The notes: generated by a model not told the origin, from the letters alone. Counted from the stretch's first letter, positions 1 to 10,182 are shown. The stretch: DNA of 64,000 nucleotides from Silvania hatchlandensis (GCF_025564065.1 NZ_JAMGZK010000045.1:62001-126000); one strand, 5' to 3'. Translations and numbers: made by a program.

Positions 1-104
1 TTTATCTAAATTGTACAGGCGTGAGTTGGCGAGGTTTTAACCAGCCCCCGCTCCACCACCGGTTCAATACATCTTACTAATAAGATTTCGAAGGATGTCG
101 AAGC

Positions 105-326
105 ATGGAAACGGGTACTGTTAAGTGGTTCAACAACGCCAAAGGGTTTGGTTTCATTTGCCCTGAAGGCGGTGGCGAAGACATATTCGCCCATTACTCA
201 ACCATTCAGATGGATGGTTACAGAACGTTAAAAGCCGGGCAGGCCGTCCGGTTCGATGTACACCTGGGGCCGAAAGGCAATCATGCCAGCGTCATTGTGC
301 CTGTCGAAGCAGAAGCGGTGGCGTAG
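105..326 (+). CDS. cspD: Cold-shock-like protein CspD
   Basis: This 73-residue single cold-shock domain protein is almost identical in its first 60 residues to E. coli CspD, a stationary-phase single-stranded nucleic acid binder that inhibits DNA replication initiation. The RNP-1 type motif KGFGFI (about residues 13-18) and the RNP-2 type motif DIFAHY (about 26-31) are both intact. AAGGA at 91-95 lies nine bases before the ATG. The gene is convergent with macB, from which a bidirectional terminator separates it. In E. coli the clpS-clpA genes lie divergently upstream, which here would be just outside the window. The 104 bases before the gene hold no other gene. Confidence 0.97.
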   Translation: METGTVKWFNNAKGFGFICPEGGGEDIFAHYSTIQMDGYRTLKAGQAVRFDVHLGPKGNHASVIVPVEAEAVA

Positions 327-358
327 CTCTCTGTTTTATTGTGTACACCCCGCACTCA

Positions 359-388
359 AAATGCCAGCCCGATCGGCTGGCATTTTTA
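359..388. terminator. Bidirectional terminator between cspD and macB
   Basis: Perfect 9-bp stem ATGCCAGCC (361-369) / GGCTGGCAT (375-383) with a 5-base loop, followed by a T-rich run on the plus strand and preceded by an A run that gives T's on the minus strand. It would serve cspD and, in the other direction, the macAB operon. Confidence 0.85.
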
Positions 389-412
389 TTTGCGTCTTGT
401 CCGACAAAAAAC

Positions 413-2353
413 TTACTCCCGGGCCAACGCGTCCACCGGATCCAGTCGCGCTGCATTACGCGCCGGTAGCCAGCCGAATAGCACCCCGGTAAAGGTTGAA
501 CAGAGGAACGCGGTCAGTAACGCCATCGGCGAGAAGCCAATTTCCCAGCCGGGTAAAAACAGCTGCAGCGTAAAAGCGATCATCAGTGACAGCGAAATTC
601 CCAGCGCGCCGCCCACCAGACAAACCAGCACCGCTTCGATCAAAAATTGTTGCAGCACATCGCTGGCCCGGGCACCGACCGCCATCCGGATACCGATTTC
701 ACGCGTGCGCTCAGTCACCGACACCAGCATGATATTCATCACCCCAATGCCCCCCACCAGCAGGGAGATGATCGCCACCAGCGTGAGAAAGAGCTGTAAA
801 GTACGTGTGGTCTTTTCAGCCGTTTTCAAGAGACCGTCCATGTTCCAGGTGAAGAAATCTTTCTTGCCGTGGCGCAGCAGCAGCATCCGTTCAAGCTGCT
901 GTTCCGCCAGCGTGCTGTCGTAACCCTCTTTCACCCGCACGGTGATCGAGTTGAGCCACGACTGGCCCATAATGCGCCCGGAAATGGTGGAATACGGCAG
1001 CCAGACGCGCAAAATTTTGCTGCTACCAAACATCGACTGCTTCTCTTGCGCCACCCCAATCACCGTCGCAGGCATATTGCCTACCAGGATAATCTCTCCC
1101 ACCACGCTGGCTTTGTTAGGGAACAGCTGCCGCCGGGAGTTGGCGTCCAGCACCACCACCTGCGCCCTGCCCGAGAGCTGCTCGGCGTTAAAGGTGGTCC
1201 CTTCGCTGAAGGTCATGCCGTAGACGTTAAAATAGTCACCGCTGACGCCGTTGGCGCTGGCCGCTACGTCAATGTTCCCGTAGCGCAGCCGCAGGCTCTG
1301 GGACACCGCAGGCGTGGCGGAGTTAACCCACGGCTGCTTCTGGATGGCGGCGAGATCGTCATATTTCAGCGCTTGTTGATACTGCGGCTCGTCATCGCCA
1401 AAATCTTTGCCTGGATAGACGTCGATGGTATTGGTGCCGATGGCGCGAATGTCTGCCAACACCAGCTGTTTAGCGGCATCGCCCACCACCACAATCGACA
1501 CCACCGAAGCGATGCCGATGATGATCCCGAGCATCGTCAGCAAAGTACGCATCTTATTGGCGGCCATCGCCAGCCACGCCATGGTCAGCGCCTCGCGAAA
1601 GCTGCTGGCAAACTGTCGCCAGCCGGATGGAGGCGGCAGGGCCACTTCCTGTCGCCGGGAGCCATTGCTATTGGGCGGGGGATTGCTGACTAACTCGCCG
1701 TCGTGGATCTCGACGATCCGCCCGGCCTGCGCCGCGACCTGCGGATCGTGGGTCACGATGATCACCGTATGCCCCTGATCCCGCAGCTGGTGGAGGATCG
1801 CCATCACCTCCTCCCCGGAGTGGCTGTCCAGCGCCCCGGTCGGTTCATCGGCCAGGATCACCTGCCCGCCGTTCATTAGCGCACGGGCGATACTCACCCG
1901 CTGCTGCTGCCCACCAGACAGCTGCGAGGGCTGATAATCCACCCGCTCGCCCAGCCCCAGCCGGGTTAACAGCGCCTGGGCCCGCTCAAGGCGTTTTTTG
2001 CGCTCCACGCCCGCATAAACTGCAGGCACTTCCACGTTTTGCACGGCGCTAAGATGCGACAGCAGATGGTAGCGCTGGAAGATAAAGCCGAAGTGCTCCC
2101 GGCGCAATTTCGCCAGCGCGTCGCCATCCAGCGTGGCGATATCGGTTCCGGCCACGCGATAGGTGCCGCTGGTGGGTTTATCCAGGCAGCCGAGGATATT
2201 CATCAGCGTCGATTTACCGGAACCCGAGGCACCGATAATCGCCACCATCTCCCCCGCTTCCACCCGCAGGGTGATGCCTTTCAGTACCTCCACCGGCCCA
2301 TCCCCGGAGGGATAGCTGCGGCGAATGTCATTCAGCTCAAGCAGTGCGGTCAT
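413..2353 (-). CDS. macB: MacB, ABC-type macrolide/enterotoxin export permease-ATPase
   Basis: 646 residues, against 648 in E. coli. The N-terminal nucleotide-binding domain carries Walker A GASGSGKS (41-48), the signature LSGGQQQR, Walker [12 protein letters not shown] and the switch histidine in VTHD. It is followed by one membrane segment (about residues 270-295), a large periplasmic MacB_PCD domain and three C-terminal membrane segments of the FtsX type. MacB dimerises in the inner membrane and works with MacA and TolC to push macrolides and heat-stable enterotoxin out of the periplasm. Its ATG overlaps the macA stop by four bases, so the two are translationally coupled. Confidence 0.97.
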   Translation of the reverse strand: MTALLELNDIRRSYPSGDGPVEVLKGITLRVEAGEMVAIIGASGSGKSTLMNILGCLDKPTSGTYRVAGTDIATLDGDALAKLRREHFGFIFQRYHLLSHLSAVQNVEVPAVYAGVERKKRLERAQALLTRLGLGERVDYQPSQLSGGQQQRVSIARALMNGGQVILADEPTGALDSHSGEEVMAILHQLRDQGHTVIIVTHDPQVAAQAGRIVEIHDGELVSNPPPNSNGSRRQEVALPPPSGWRQFASSFREALTMAWLAMAANKMRTLLTMLGIIIGIASVVSIVVVGDAAKQLVLADIRAIGTNTIDVYPGKDFGDDEPQYQQALKYDDLAAIQKQPWVNSATPAVSQSLRLRYGNIDVAASANGVSGDYFNVYGMTFSEGTTFNAEQLSGRAQVVVLDANSRRQLFPNKASVVGEIILVGNMPATVIGVAQEKQSMFGSSKILRVWLPYSTISGRIMGQSWLNSITVRVKEGYDSTLAEQQLERMLLLRHGKKDFFTWNMDGLLKTAEKTTRTLQLFLTLVAIISLLVGGIGVMNIMLVSVTERTREIGIRMAVGARASDVLQQFLIEAVLVCLVGGALGISLSLMIAFTLQLFLPGWEIGFSPMALLTAFLCSTFTGVLFGWLPARNAARLDPVDALARE

Positions 2354-3465
2354 TGCGCCGCCCCTGGCAGGGTCTCGCTAATGACGACTTCTTCACCCCC
2401 TTCCAGCCCTTTCACCACCACCACGTCGGTGTCGTTGCGTGCGCCGAGACTGACTTCACGCTCGCGGGTCTCCCCGTTACGCAGCACTTTCACTTTATAG
2501 CGGTTGTCACCTGCCGACTCGCCCAGCGCCGCCAGCGGAATGGTCAGCACGTTCTTCACCCCGGTCAGCTGAATATGCACCTGTGCGGTCATCTCAAGGC
2601 GCAGCACCCCTTGCGGGTTAGGCACTTCAAAACGGGCATGGTAAAAAATGGCGTCGTTGACCTTCTCCGGCGTCGGCAGAATGTCTTTCAGCACACCTTC
2701 GTAGCGGGTCTGCGGATCGCCCAACACCGTAAACCAGGCTTTTTGCCCCGGCTTAAGGTGGATAACGTCCGCCTCGGACACCTGGGCCTTCACCAGCATG
2801 GTGCTCATGTCCGCCAGGGTCAGAATGTTTGGCGCCTGCTGGGCAGCAATCACCGTCTGGCCCTGCAGGGTAGTGATTTGCGTCACTTCTCCGCCCATCG
2901 GGGCCACAATGCGGGTGTAATCGAAGTTGGTTTTGGCGCTATCCAGCGTGGCCTGATTGCGTTTGATCTGCGCATCAATGGTGCCAATCTGCGCCTGTTT
3001 CACCGCCAGTTCGGTCGCGGCGGTGTCCAGTTCCTGCTGCGAAATCGCCTGGGTGGTGGCCAGCTGGCGTTGACGATTCAGCGTCACCTGCGCCAGCTTG
3101 CGTTCAGCATCGGCCTGGCTGCGCTGCGCACGCAGCTCCATCAGGGTCGCTTCGACCTCTTTGATCTGGTTTTCAGCCTGCTCCGGATCAATCACCCCCA
3201 GCAGCTGTCCTTTTTTGACCTTATCGCCGATCTCTACCGACAGCGTTTTCAGCTGCCCGCTCACCTGCGCGCCCACGTCAACTTTACGTAGCGCATCCAG
3301 CTTGCCGGTCGCCAGCACGTTCTGCTGCAGCTCGCCCGGACGGACAATCAGCGTCGTATAGTGCGGCACCGGCGCGTTAAGCGTTCTCCAGGCGGTAATC
3401 AGCGCAACGATAATGATAAGCGCGGCTATCACGTACCGTTTTTTAAGCTTTCTCCTGATATTCAT
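2350..3465 (-). CDS. macA: MacA, periplasmic adaptor of the MacAB-TolC exporter
   Basis: 371 residues, the same length as E. coli MacA. One N-terminal membrane anchor (about residues 11-27) is followed by the lipoyl half-motifs, an alpha-helical hairpin (about 90-160, visible as the Q/E/A-rich stretch), and beta-barrel and membrane-proximal domains typical of the membrane fusion protein family. It bridges MacB and the TolC channel and stimulates the MacB ATPase. It is first in the macAB operon. The 160 bases between it and divergent ybjX must hold both promoters; I saw no convincing double PhoP half-site there. Confidence 0.96.
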   Translation of the reverse strand: MNIRRKLKKRYVIAALIIIVALITAWRTLNAPVPHYTTLIVRPGELQQNVLATGKLDALRKVDVGAQVSGQLKTLSVEIGDKVKKGQLLGVIDPEQAENQIKEVEATLMELRAQRSQADAERKLAQVTLNRQRQLATTQAISQQELDTAATELAVKQAQIGTIDAQIKRNQATLDSAKTNFDYTRIVAPMGGEVTQITTLQGQTVIAAQQAPNILTLADMSTMLVKAQVSEADVIHLKPGQKAWFTVLGDPQTRYEGVLKDILPTPEKVNDAIFYHARFEVPNPQGVLRLEMTAQVHIQLTGVKNVLTIPLAALGESAGDNRYKVKVLRNGETREREVSLGARNDTDVVVVKGLEGGEEVVISETLPGAAQ

Positions 3466-3626
3466 AGCGATCCTGAGTCCTTCGTGTGATCCATCAAAAT
3501 GAGAAGGATAACTTCAACAGCGGTTAAACAAAATTTGAAAGGTGATGAGAGTATCAGACTTATTGATATTTGGTTAAGTATACGGATGGTGAAATAAATA
3601 CATCAATTCTACTGGATGGTTTCACC

Positions 3627-4574
3627 ATGTCGCAGCTTACCGAACACACTTTTGCCCCGTCTCGCTCCATGACCCGTCTGGGATTGTTCTTCAATCTGTT
3701 TAGCGGTAAATGGCGTCCGGGTCAGTTCTGGCACCGCCGCAGCTTCCGGCTTAAGTTCCTGCTGCGCTCATTGCTGATGCCCCGCTTAAGCCTGGAATGG
3801 ATGAACGCACTGGCACATTTTCCGGATCTGGTTGAGCTGTTGACCCGCCAGCCGCGCCTGCCCGTGCGCCTGCATCGCCCCTATCTGGCCGTCAATCTCG
3901 ACCGTAAGCAGCTGCTGGAGGCCATCCGCTACCACTACGCCCGGCTGTACGCCACGCTGACACCGGCAGAACTGCGCGACTATCTGCAGGGCAACGGGCT
4001 GGTGCTGGCTCAGCTGGAGGGTAAAAACGGCGAACAGTACACCCTCGAGCTCACCATGATGATTACCCTGGATAAAGAAGGGGAAAGCACGATCCTGATG
4101 CGAAACGACGAGGGTGAAACGCTGGCGGAAATGACCTTCACGCTCTGCCAGTACCAGAATCAACCGACGTTGTTTATCGGCGGTTTGCAGGGCGGCAAGC
4201 GCGAGTTACCGCATGAGGAGATCCAGAAGGCGACCAAAGCCTGTCACGGGCTGTTCCCGAAACGTCTGGTGATGGAGGCGATTTGCCAGTTTGCCGCCCG
4301 CTTCGAGGTGACGCAGATTCTGGCGGTGAGCAACGAAACGCATATCTATCGCAGCCTGCGCTATCGCGATAAAAAGGACAAGATCCACGCCGACTACAGC
4401 GGCTTCTGGGAGACCGTCGGCGGCGAGTGCGATGCCAACGGCTATTTTCATATTCCCGGCACCGTCGCGCGTAAAAGCGAGGCCGAGATCGCCAGCAAAA
4501 AACGCGCGGAGTATCGCCGCCGTCATCAACTGCTGGATGCGATCCCGGCGCACATGTCCGGGCTGTTTCGTTAA
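3627..4574 (+). CDS. ybjX: YbjX, VirK/YbjX family (DUF535) protein
   Basis: The frame is open from 3570, but the ATG at 3627 gives 315 residues beginning MSQLTEHTF and puts the conserved core (TRLGLFF, GKWRP, FWHRR, FRLKFLLRSLLMPRL) near the N-terminus as in E. coli. The family is linked to antimicrobial-peptide resistance and VirG/IcsA localisation in Shigella (VirK) and is PhoP-controlled in related species; the biochemical activity is unknown. No signal peptide or membrane segment is evident. It is convergent with ybjD and the two share a palindromic TTAA that supplies both stop codons. Start choice is by homology, since neither start has a strong ribosome-binding site. Confidence 0.9.
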   Translation: MSQLTEHTFAPSRSMTRLGLFFNLFSGKWRPGQFWHRRSFRLKFLLRSLLMPRLSLEWMNALAHFPDLVELLTRQPRLPVRLHRPYLAVNLDRKQLLEAIRYHYARLYATLTPAELRDYLQGNGLVLAQLEGKNGEQYTLELTMMITLDKEGESTILMRNDEGETLAEMTFTLCQYQNQPTLFIGGLQGGKRELPHEEIQKATKACHGLFPKRLVMEAICQFAARFEVTQILAVSNETHIYRSLRYRDKKDKIHADYSGFWETVGGECDANGYFHIPGTVARKSEAEIASKKRAEYRRRHQLLDAIPAHMSGLFR

Positions 4575-6229
4575 TCCGCTCTGCCGCGCGCCAGCCACAG
4601 CACGCGGGAGAACATTTTGCGCAGCAGGGTGGGCACAGATTCCACCCCTCTGCGCCCGGCCTCCATGGCCACCTCTATTGCCAGATCCGGTTTAGACGAG
4701 CGGTGGATCGCTTTGGTGATCACCCGCCGGATGTTCATCGGAATATTTTCCGGCAGCATCGCCACCCGGTGGAACACGTCGGAAAACCCCTGCCGGTACA
4801 TGAAATGTTCCATGTCCATGGCGGGCAGCATCGTCAGATGTTCACGCTCTTCTTCCCGATCATTGTTAAGCAGCCCACGCACGGTGGCAGCATATTTCTT
4901 GCCCGCCTCGTCGCCGTCCACCAGCACATGCCACTCGATGCCCATCCGCCGGGCAAATTTCACCAGCGGCTTTAAGCCAGACTGGGCGAACTCAATCACC
5001 TTAATGCCCTCGGCGTCGAAGTGATGGCCACACTGGCGGGCCAGTTCGTTGATGACCCAGGTTTCGGTCTCCCCTTCCACCAGCAGCCAGCAGCGGGCAA
5101 ACAGCGACGATGCGCGGTTGAAGCGAATATGAAAAGCGATCCGCCGACCATCTTCGGCGCTCATCCCCCCCGGCCCGAGGCGGTATGCGGTAACGCGCGA
5201 CGATTCACGCACCAGCCTGCAGACGTGCTCAACCGGGGTTAACGACAGCAGTTCCCCGGAGTTGGTGGTGGTGATGCGCTGCAGAGGCAGCAGGTTAAGC
5301 AGGTGCCATGCCACCGACAGCATGATGGGATGCAGGCGGGTCTCGGGATCTTCCACCAGCAGCAGCGGGCGGGCGTCGCGGTCCAGCCGGACGGCTCCTT
5401 TCGCCTGCAGCAGGGTGGAGAACAGCCCCAGCAGGATCACCCGGTGCGAACGGCCGCCGGGCCTGTCGATCATCCGGTTGATGATGTCGAGATAGCGCCA
5501 GCTGCGCTGCTCGTCGTGCGATCGGCGTCGCATCAGCCGATTACGGACCGGTGAGGTGCCCTGCTCGGAAAAGTAGTGTTCCAGAAGCTGCACCATCGCC
5601 GACAGCCCCTGGCGGATCTGCCCGTCGGTCAAGTTTTGCGGCCGGGCCACCAGCTCGCGGGCCAGATAGTCCAGCTCGCGGGCGGTGACCTCCACGTCAG
5701 GCATATGTGGCACCGTGCCGTTGCGGATCCGCCGCATAAAGCGGGCATCGCGCAATCGCAGGACCGGCATCAGCCGCACCAGATGGCGCGCCAGGTCGTC
5801 AATCTCGTCAAGTGGCAGCGGGTTGCCCTGGGCGTCGAGAAACTCACGCAAGGTTAAGACGCTGTCATCATCGGCCAGCGAGCCCTCCAGGCGATAAAAA
5901 ACGCGGTGGTGGTTGTCCGGGCATTTCACCCAGCAGTCGGCGAGCGGGCGAAAGCGCCGGACATGATGGCGACCCGGCTCCGATTCGCAAAAGGTCAACA
6001 GGATATGCAGATGGTGTTCGCGCCCCAGCACGTCGCCGGGTGGGAACCAGAAGTCGTCGCGCACAAAATGATAGAGGTCAGATTCCGGCGACAGCAGCAG
6101 AGTCAGGGCATCCAGCAGGCTGGACTTGCCCCAGGCGTTTTCGCCAATCAGGACGTTGTTTTGCTCGAGCATCAGCGACAGACGATTGATGCCGCGAAAC
6201 CCCACGATTTCCACACGTTCAAGTAGCAT
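4571..6229 (-). CDS. ybjD: YbjD, OLD-family ATP-dependent endonuclease-like protein
   Basis: 552 residues, the same length as E. coli YbjD. The N-terminal ABC/SMC-like ATPase begins at once, with Walker A GENAWGKSS (29-37). The C-terminal TOPRIM domain shows its glutamate in LVEGETE (about 378-384) and the acidic pair in VDGDEAGKK. This is the architecture of overcoming-lysogenization-defect (OLD) nucleases without the UvrD partner, so it belongs with the class 1 type. In E. coli the role is unknown; homologous phage P2 Old excludes lambda. Being core backbone, it is probably housekeeping or a fixed phage-defence component. It reads away from aqpZ. Confidence 0.93.
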   Translation of the reverse strand: MLLERVEIVGFRGINRLSLMLEQNNVLIGENAWGKSSLLDALTLLLSPESDLYHFVRDDFWFPPGDVLGREHHLHILLTFCESEPGRHHVRRFRPLADCWVKCPDNHHRVFYRLEGSLADDDSVLTLREFLDAQGNPLPLDEIDDLARHLVRLMPVLRLRDARFMRRIRNGTVPHMPDVEVTARELDYLARELVARPQNLTDGQIRQGLSAMVQLLEHYFSEQGTSPVRNRLMRRRSHDEQRSWRYLDIINRMIDRPGGRSHRVILLGLFSTLLQAKGAVRLDRDARPLLLVEDPETRLHPIMLSVAWHLLNLLPLQRITTTNSGELLSLTPVEHVCRLVRESSRVTAYRLGPGGMSAEDGRRIAFHIRFNRASSLFARCWLLVEGETETWVINELARQCGHHFDAEGIKVIEFAQSGLKPLVKFARRMGIEWHVLVDGDEAGKKYAATVRGLLNNDREEEREHLTMLPAMDMEHFMYRQGFSDVFHRVAMLPENIPMNIRRVITKAIHRSSKPDLAIEVAMEAGRRGVESVPTLLRKMFSRVLWLARGRAD

Positions 6230-6600
6230 GTGCCCTCCGGGAGAGATCCACTTTTTCCTTTTAAATTATCCGGAGTATAACGCCAGCACGCGCATGCGAC
6301 ACACGATGCCTTTTAGAATAGTGAACGACCCCTCGCGAAAATTAAGATTTTAACAACACGTTTTGACTTGAAAAAATTAAAAGCAGGTAAATGTCAAAGC
6401 TGGAGAAAATGCACTATGCTTTTTCGGCTGGCTTTTATAAAGGGATCAGCAACTCATTGCCCTAAATCAAACTTACCTTATTTATTTAGCTGGTGAGGGA
6501 GGTGCCGCATTTTTAGAATAGTGACGCTTCAAATATCGTCGCCCTTTTTTTGGCGATAAACGTTTCTTGCGCAGGTAAGCGCTATTTTATTGAGGTGGTT
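6230..6600. promoter_or_regulatory. 371-bp gene-free region between ybjD and aqpZ with a repeated 14-mer
   Basis: AT-rich divergent promoter region with no supported gene. The sequence TTTTAGAATAGTGA occurs exactly twice, at 6311-6324 and 6511-6524, exactly 200 bp apart and in the same orientation. GAGGTGG at 6592-6598 is the aqpZ ribosome-binding site. A start-open frame from 6550 is only an upstream extension of aqpZ. Confidence 0.6.
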
Positions 6601-7332
6601 ATGTTCAGAAAGTTAGCAGCTGAATGTTTTGGTACGTTCTGGTTAGTATTTGGTGGCTGCGGTAGCGCGGTTCTGGCGGCAGGCTTTCCAGAATTAGGGA
6701 TTGGCTTTGTCGGTGTGTCACTGGCATTTGGTTTAACCGTATTAACTATGGCCTATGCCGTGGGCCATATCTCCGGCGGGCACTTCAACCCGGCCGTGAC
6801 CCTCGGCCTGTGGGCGGGCGGGCGTTTCCCGGCAAAAGACGTGATTGGCTATATCATCGCCCAGGTGATCGGCGGCATTATCGCTGCCGCGATTCTGTAC
6901 GTGATTGCCAGCGGTAAGGCCGGCTTTGACGCGGCGGCCAGCGGCTTTGCGTCGAATGGCTTTGGCGAACACTCCCCGGGCGGGTTCTCGATGCTGTCTG
7001 CTATCGTGATTGAAATTGTGCTGACGGCGGGCTTCCTGCTGGTGATCCACGGCGCAACCGACAAACACGCCCCGGCCGGTTTCGCCCCTATTGCCATTGG
7101 CCTGGCGCTGACCCTCATCCACTTGATCAGCATTCCGGTTACCAACACCTCGGTTAACCCGGCGCGCAGCACCGCGGTTGCTATTTTCCAGGGTGGCTGG
7201 GCGCTGGAGCAGCTGTGGCTGTTCTGGGTGATGCCAATTGTGGGCGGTATTCTTGGCGGCGTGCTGTACCGCACTCTGCTGGAAAAAAAATCGACTGCCA
7301 GTGCGAATGACGTGGTGTCGGATAACGCTTAG
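6601..7332 (+). CDS. aqpZ: Aquaporin Z
   Basis: 243 residues, against 231 in E. coli. The start [14 protein letters not shown] is taken because it matches E. coli AqpZ exactly and follows GAGGTGG at good spacing. Both NPA signatures that line the water pore are present, in GGHFNPAVT (about 60-68) and NTSVNPARS (about 182-190), within six membrane helices. It is a tetrameric, water-selective inner-membrane channel. The last 13 residues (after LLEKK) are a polar tail not found in E. coli, accounting for the extra length. It is monocistronic, with its own terminator at 7369-7408. Confidence 0.97.
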   Translation: MFRKLAAECFGTFWLVFGGCGSAVLAAGFPELGIGFVGVSLAFGLTVLTMAYAVGHISGGHFNPAVTLGLWAGGRFPAKDVIGYIIAQVIGGIIAAAILYVIASGKAGFDAAASGFASNGFGEHSPGGFSMLSAIVIEIVLTAGFLLVIHGATDKHAPAGFAPIAIGLALTLIHLISIPVTNTSVNPARSTAVAIFQGGWALEQLWLFWVMPIVGGILGGVLYRTLLEKKSTASANDVVSDNA

Positions 7333-7368
7333 TTTACCCAACCGACAAAATAGTTCGTACTCACTCCA

Positions 7369-7408
7369 GGCCGGGCACGCGTGAGCGCCGCCCGGCTTTA
7401 TTTTTTTG
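7369..7408 (+). terminator. Intrinsic terminator after aqpZ
   Basis: Stem GCCGGGC (7370-7376) / GCCCGGC (7390-7396) with a 13-base loop, followed by a run of T's broken by one A. Confidence 0.8.
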
Positions 7409-7475
7409 CACCTTTACTGAACAGCCTGAATTGGGTAGTGTCTCTGCGCCACTCATATAAAGGACCCGGTTGTTC

Positions 7476-8375
7476 ATGTTTTCAGGACTCTTAATCATCT
7501 TGATCCCGCTTGTCGTGGGCTATCTTATTCCTCTTCGCCAGGTATCGGCTTTAAAACTGATCAACCGTTTTCTGAGCTGGATTGTCTACGTCATTCTGTT
7601 CTTTATGGGGATCAGCCTCGCCTTCCTCGATAATCTGGCCGCCAATCTGCTCTCCATTCTGCATTATTCCATTATTACAATTGTGGTTATTTTGCTGTGT
7701 AATATTGCGGCCCTGTTCTGGCTGGAGCGCACTATTCCGTGGCGTAACTATCACCAGCAGGAAAAATTACCTTCACGGATTGCAATGGCGCTGGAGTCAT
7801 TAAAACTGTGCGGCGTGGTGGTGATTGGCTTTCTGCTGGGGCTCAGCGGGCTAGATTTTTTACAGCACGCCACCGAGGCCAGCGAATACACCCTGATCTT
7901 CCTGCTGTTCCTGATTGGTATTCAGCTGCGCAATAACGGCATGACCTTAAAACAGATCGTGCTCAACCGTCGGGGAATGATGGTCGCCGTGGTCGTGGTG
8001 GGTAGCTCGATGGTGGGCGGAGTGATCAATGCCTTTATTCTCGACCTGCCGCTCAATACCGCGCTGGCGATGGCCTCCGGTTTTGGCTGGTATTCCCTGT
8101 CCGGCATTCTGTTAACCGAATCCTTTGGTCCGGTGATTGGCAGCGCCGCCTTCTTTAATGACCTGGGACGCGAGCTGATCGCCATTATGCTGATCCCAGG
8201 CCTCGTACGCCGCAGCCGCTCCACGGCGCTGGGCCTGTGCGGGGCCACCTCGATGGACTTTACCCTGCCGGTGCTGCAGCGTTCAGGTGGGCTGGAAATG
8301 GTGCCTGCCGCTATCGTCCACGGCTTTATTTTAAGCCTGCTGGTTCCGGTAATGATGGCGTTCTTCTCGGCCTGA
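7476..8375 (+). CDS. lysO: LysO (YbjE), L-lysine exporter
   Basis: 299 residues from the ATG at 7476, the E. coli length. About eight membrane segments are visible. The family exports L-lysine and its toxic analogue thialysine; acidic residues needed for transport in E. coli correspond to those in AFLDN and TSMDFT here. An in-frame TTG at 7470 would add two residues (M-F) and sits at better spacing (5 bases) from AAAGGA (7459-7464) than the ATG (11 bases), so the true start may be TTG. A long hairpin follows the gene. The gene lies alone between aqpZ and hcp. Confidence 0.94.
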   Translation: MFSGLLIILIPLVVGYLIPLRQVSALKLINRFLSWIVYVILFFMGISLAFLDNLAANLLSILHYSIITIVVILLCNIAALFWLERTIPWRNYHQQEKLPSRIAMALESLKLCGVVVIGFLLGLSGLDFLQHATEASEYTLIFLLFLIGIQLRNNGMTLKQIVLNRRGMMVAVVVVGSSMVGGVINAFILDLPLNTALAMASGFGWYSLSGILLTESFGPVIGSAAFFNDLGRELIAIMLIPGLVRRSRSTALGLCGATSMDFTLPVLQRSGGLEMVPAAIVHGFILSLLVPVMMAFFSA

Positions 8376-8381
8376 TACTGC

Positions 8382-8407
8382 TTTGGCGGTAGCCTGCTAC
8401 CGCCAAA
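8382..8407 (+). terminator. Strong hairpin after lysO without a T tract
   Basis: Perfect 11-bp stem TTTGGCGGTAG (8382-8392) / CTACCGCCAAA (8397-8407) with a 4-base loop. There is no T run on either strand, so it may be a 3'-end stabiliser or a weak terminator rather than a classical intrinsic one. Confidence 0.45.
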
Positions 8408-8408
8408 A

Positions 8409-8422
8409 TTGCGCTAAATCAA
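8409..8422 (+). promoter_or_regulatory. Candidate FNR site upstream of hcp
   Basis: TTGCGCTAAATCAA fits the FNR consensus TTGAT-N4-ATCAA with a perfect right half and 3 of 5 in the left. It lies about 70 bp before the likely hcp transcription start, an activating position matching what is known for E. coli hcp, an FNR-activated gene. Confidence 0.5.
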
Positions 8423-8481
8423 TCTCCCTCTATTTTGTAGCAGAAAGACCTTTCCTCCCTTTCTTCACCAGCATAATCTTA

Positions 8482-8504
8482 AACATGTATCTAAAATATA
8501 ACTT
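8482..8504 (+). promoter_or_regulatory. Candidate NsrR operator over the hcp promoter
   Basis: AACATGTATCT, one base, then AAATATAACTT: an 11-1-11 arrangement resembling the NsrR consensus AANATGCATTT and its inverted partner. It would cover the hcp start region, downstream of a possible -10 element CATAAT at 8472-8477. NsrR is the nitric oxide-sensing repressor of hcp-hcr in E. coli. Confidence 0.45.
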
Positions 8505-8518
8505 TAACAGGTGTGATT

Positions 8519-10171
8519 ATGTTTTGTGTGCAATGTGAACAAACTATCCGTACCCCAGTCGGCAACGGCTGCTCTTACGCGCAGGGGATGTGCGGTAAAA
8601 CCGCCGAAACCTCCGATCTGCAGGATCTGCTGATCGCCTCCCTGCAGGGTTTATCTGCCTGGGCGGTAAAAGCCCGTGAATACGGCATTGTCGACCACTA
8701 CGTAGACAATTTCGCGCCACGCGCGTTTTTCTCCACCCTGACTAACGTTAACTTCGATTCCCCGCGTATCGTCGGCTACGCGCGCGAAGCTATCGCTCTG
8801 CGTGAAGCGCTTAAAGCACAGTCCCTGAACATGGATGCTCACGCCACCGTCGATAACCCAATGGGCGACCTGCAGTTGGTCAGCGACGATCTGGGCGACC
8901 TGCAACGTCAGGCAGCAGATTTTACCCCGAACAAAGACAAAGCCGCGATTGGCGAGAACATCCTTGGCCTGCGCCTGCTGTGCCTGTACGGTCTGAAAGG
9001 TGCGGCGGCCTATATGGAGCACGCCCACGTTCTGGATCAGTACGACAACGACATCTACGCGCAGTACCACAAAATTATGGCGTGGCTGGGCACCTGGCCG
9101 TCCGATATGAACGCTCTGCTGGAGTGTTCCATGGAAATCGGCCAGATGAACTTCAAAGTGATGAGCATTCTGGACGCCGGTGAAACCACCAAATACGGCC
9201 ACCCGACCCCGACCCAGGTTAACGTGAAAGCCACTGAAGGTAAGTGCATCCTGATCTCCGGCCACGATCTGAAAGACCTGTACAACCTGCTGGTTCAGAC
9301 CGAAGGTACCGGCGTTAACGTCTATACCCACGGCGAAATGCTGCCAGCCCACGGCTACCCGGAGCTGCGTAAATTCAAACACCTGATCGGTAACTACGGC
9401 AGCGGCTGGCAGAACCAGCAGGTGGAGTTTGCCCGCTTCCCTGGCCCAATCGTGATGACCTCTAACTGCATCATCGACCCTACCGTGGGCGCATACGATG
9501 ACCGCATCTGGACCCGCAGCATCGTCGGCTGGCCGGACGTAAGCCACCTTGAAGGCGACGACTTCGCGCCGGTGATTGCGCAGGCACAACAGATGGCGGG
9601 CTTCCCGTACAGCGAAATCCCACACCTGATCACCGTGGGTTTTGGCCGTCAGACTCTGCTGGGCGCGGCGGATTCCCTGATTGACCTGGTGAGCCGCGAA
9701 AAACTGCGTCACATCTTCCTGATCGGTGGCTGTGACGGTGCACGCGGCGAACGTAACTACTTCACCGATTTCGCCACCAGCGTGCCGGACGACTGCCTGA
9801 TCCTGACCCTGGCCTGCGGTAAATACCGTTTCAACAAACTCGATTTCGGCGATATCGAAGGCCTGCCGCGTCTGGTGGATGCCGGTCAGTGTAACGACGC
9901 TTACTCGGCCATCATTTTGGCGGTCACCCTGGCAGAGAAACTGGGCTGTGGCGTGAACGACCTGCCGCTGTCGCTGGTGCTCTCCTGGTTCGAACAGAAA
10001 GCGATTGTGATCCTGCTGACCCTGCTGTCGCTGGGCGTGAAAAACATCGTCACCGGTCCAACGGCACCTGGCTTCTTTACGCCGGATCTGCTGGCCATCC
10101 TCAACGACAAATTTGGTCTGCGTTCCGTGACCACCGTTGAAGAAGACATGAAGCAACTGCTGAGCGCGTAA
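8519..10171 (+). CDS. hcp: Hydroxylamine/NO reductase, hybrid cluster protein Hcp
   Basis: 550 residues, identical in length to E. coli Hcp. The N-terminal cysteines C3, C6, C18 and C25 form the CX2CX11CX6C pattern of enteric hybrid cluster proteins, which carry a [2Fe-2S] proximal cluster; later cysteines and glutamates (for example in GGCDGARGE and LACGKYRFN) bind the hybrid Fe-S-O cluster. The enzyme reduces nitric oxide to nitrous oxide in anaerobic cells and also takes part in protein S-nitrosylation. The ATG at 8519 is preferred to an in-frame GTG at 8513 because it matches E. coli and follows AGGTG. It is co-transcribed with hcr, 11 bases downstream. Confidence 0.98.
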   Translation: MFCVQCEQTIRTPVGNGCSYAQGMCGKTAETSDLQDLLIASLQGLSAWAVKAREYGIVDHYVDNFAPRAFFSTLTNVNFDSPRIVGYAREAIALREALKAQSLNMDAHATVDNPMGDLQLVSDDLGDLQRQAADFTPNKDKAAIGENILGLRLLCLYGLKGAAAYMEHAHVLDQYDNDIYAQYHKIMAWLGTWPSDMNALLECSMEIGQMNFKVMSILDAGETTKYGHPTPTQVNVKATEGKCILISGHDLKDLYNLLVQTEGTGVNVYTHGEMLPAHGYPELRKFKHLIGNYGSGWQNQQVEFARFPGPIVMTSNCIIDPTVGAYDDRIWTRSIVGWPDVSHLEGDDFAPVIAQAQQMAGFPYSEIPHLITVGFGRQTLLGAADSLIDLVSREKLRHIFLIGGCDGARGERNYFTDFATSVPDDCLILTLACGKYRFNKLDFGDIEGLPRLVDAGQCNDAYSAIILAVTLAEKLGCGVNDLPLSLVLSWFEQKAIVILLTLLSLGVKNIVTGPTAPGFFTPDLLAILNDKFGLRSVTTVEEDMKQLLSA

Positions 10172-10182
10172 GGAGTTTAAGA

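Noticed and set aside
3480-3626. Possible PhoP box before ybjX
   Set aside because: Only single GTTTA-like half-sites are seen; the required pair at 11-bp spacing is lacking.
4571-6229. YbjD as part of a newly acquired defence system
   Set aside because: It is flanked by conserved backbone genes in the E. coli order, has E. coli length and no UvrD-type partner; it is core genome.
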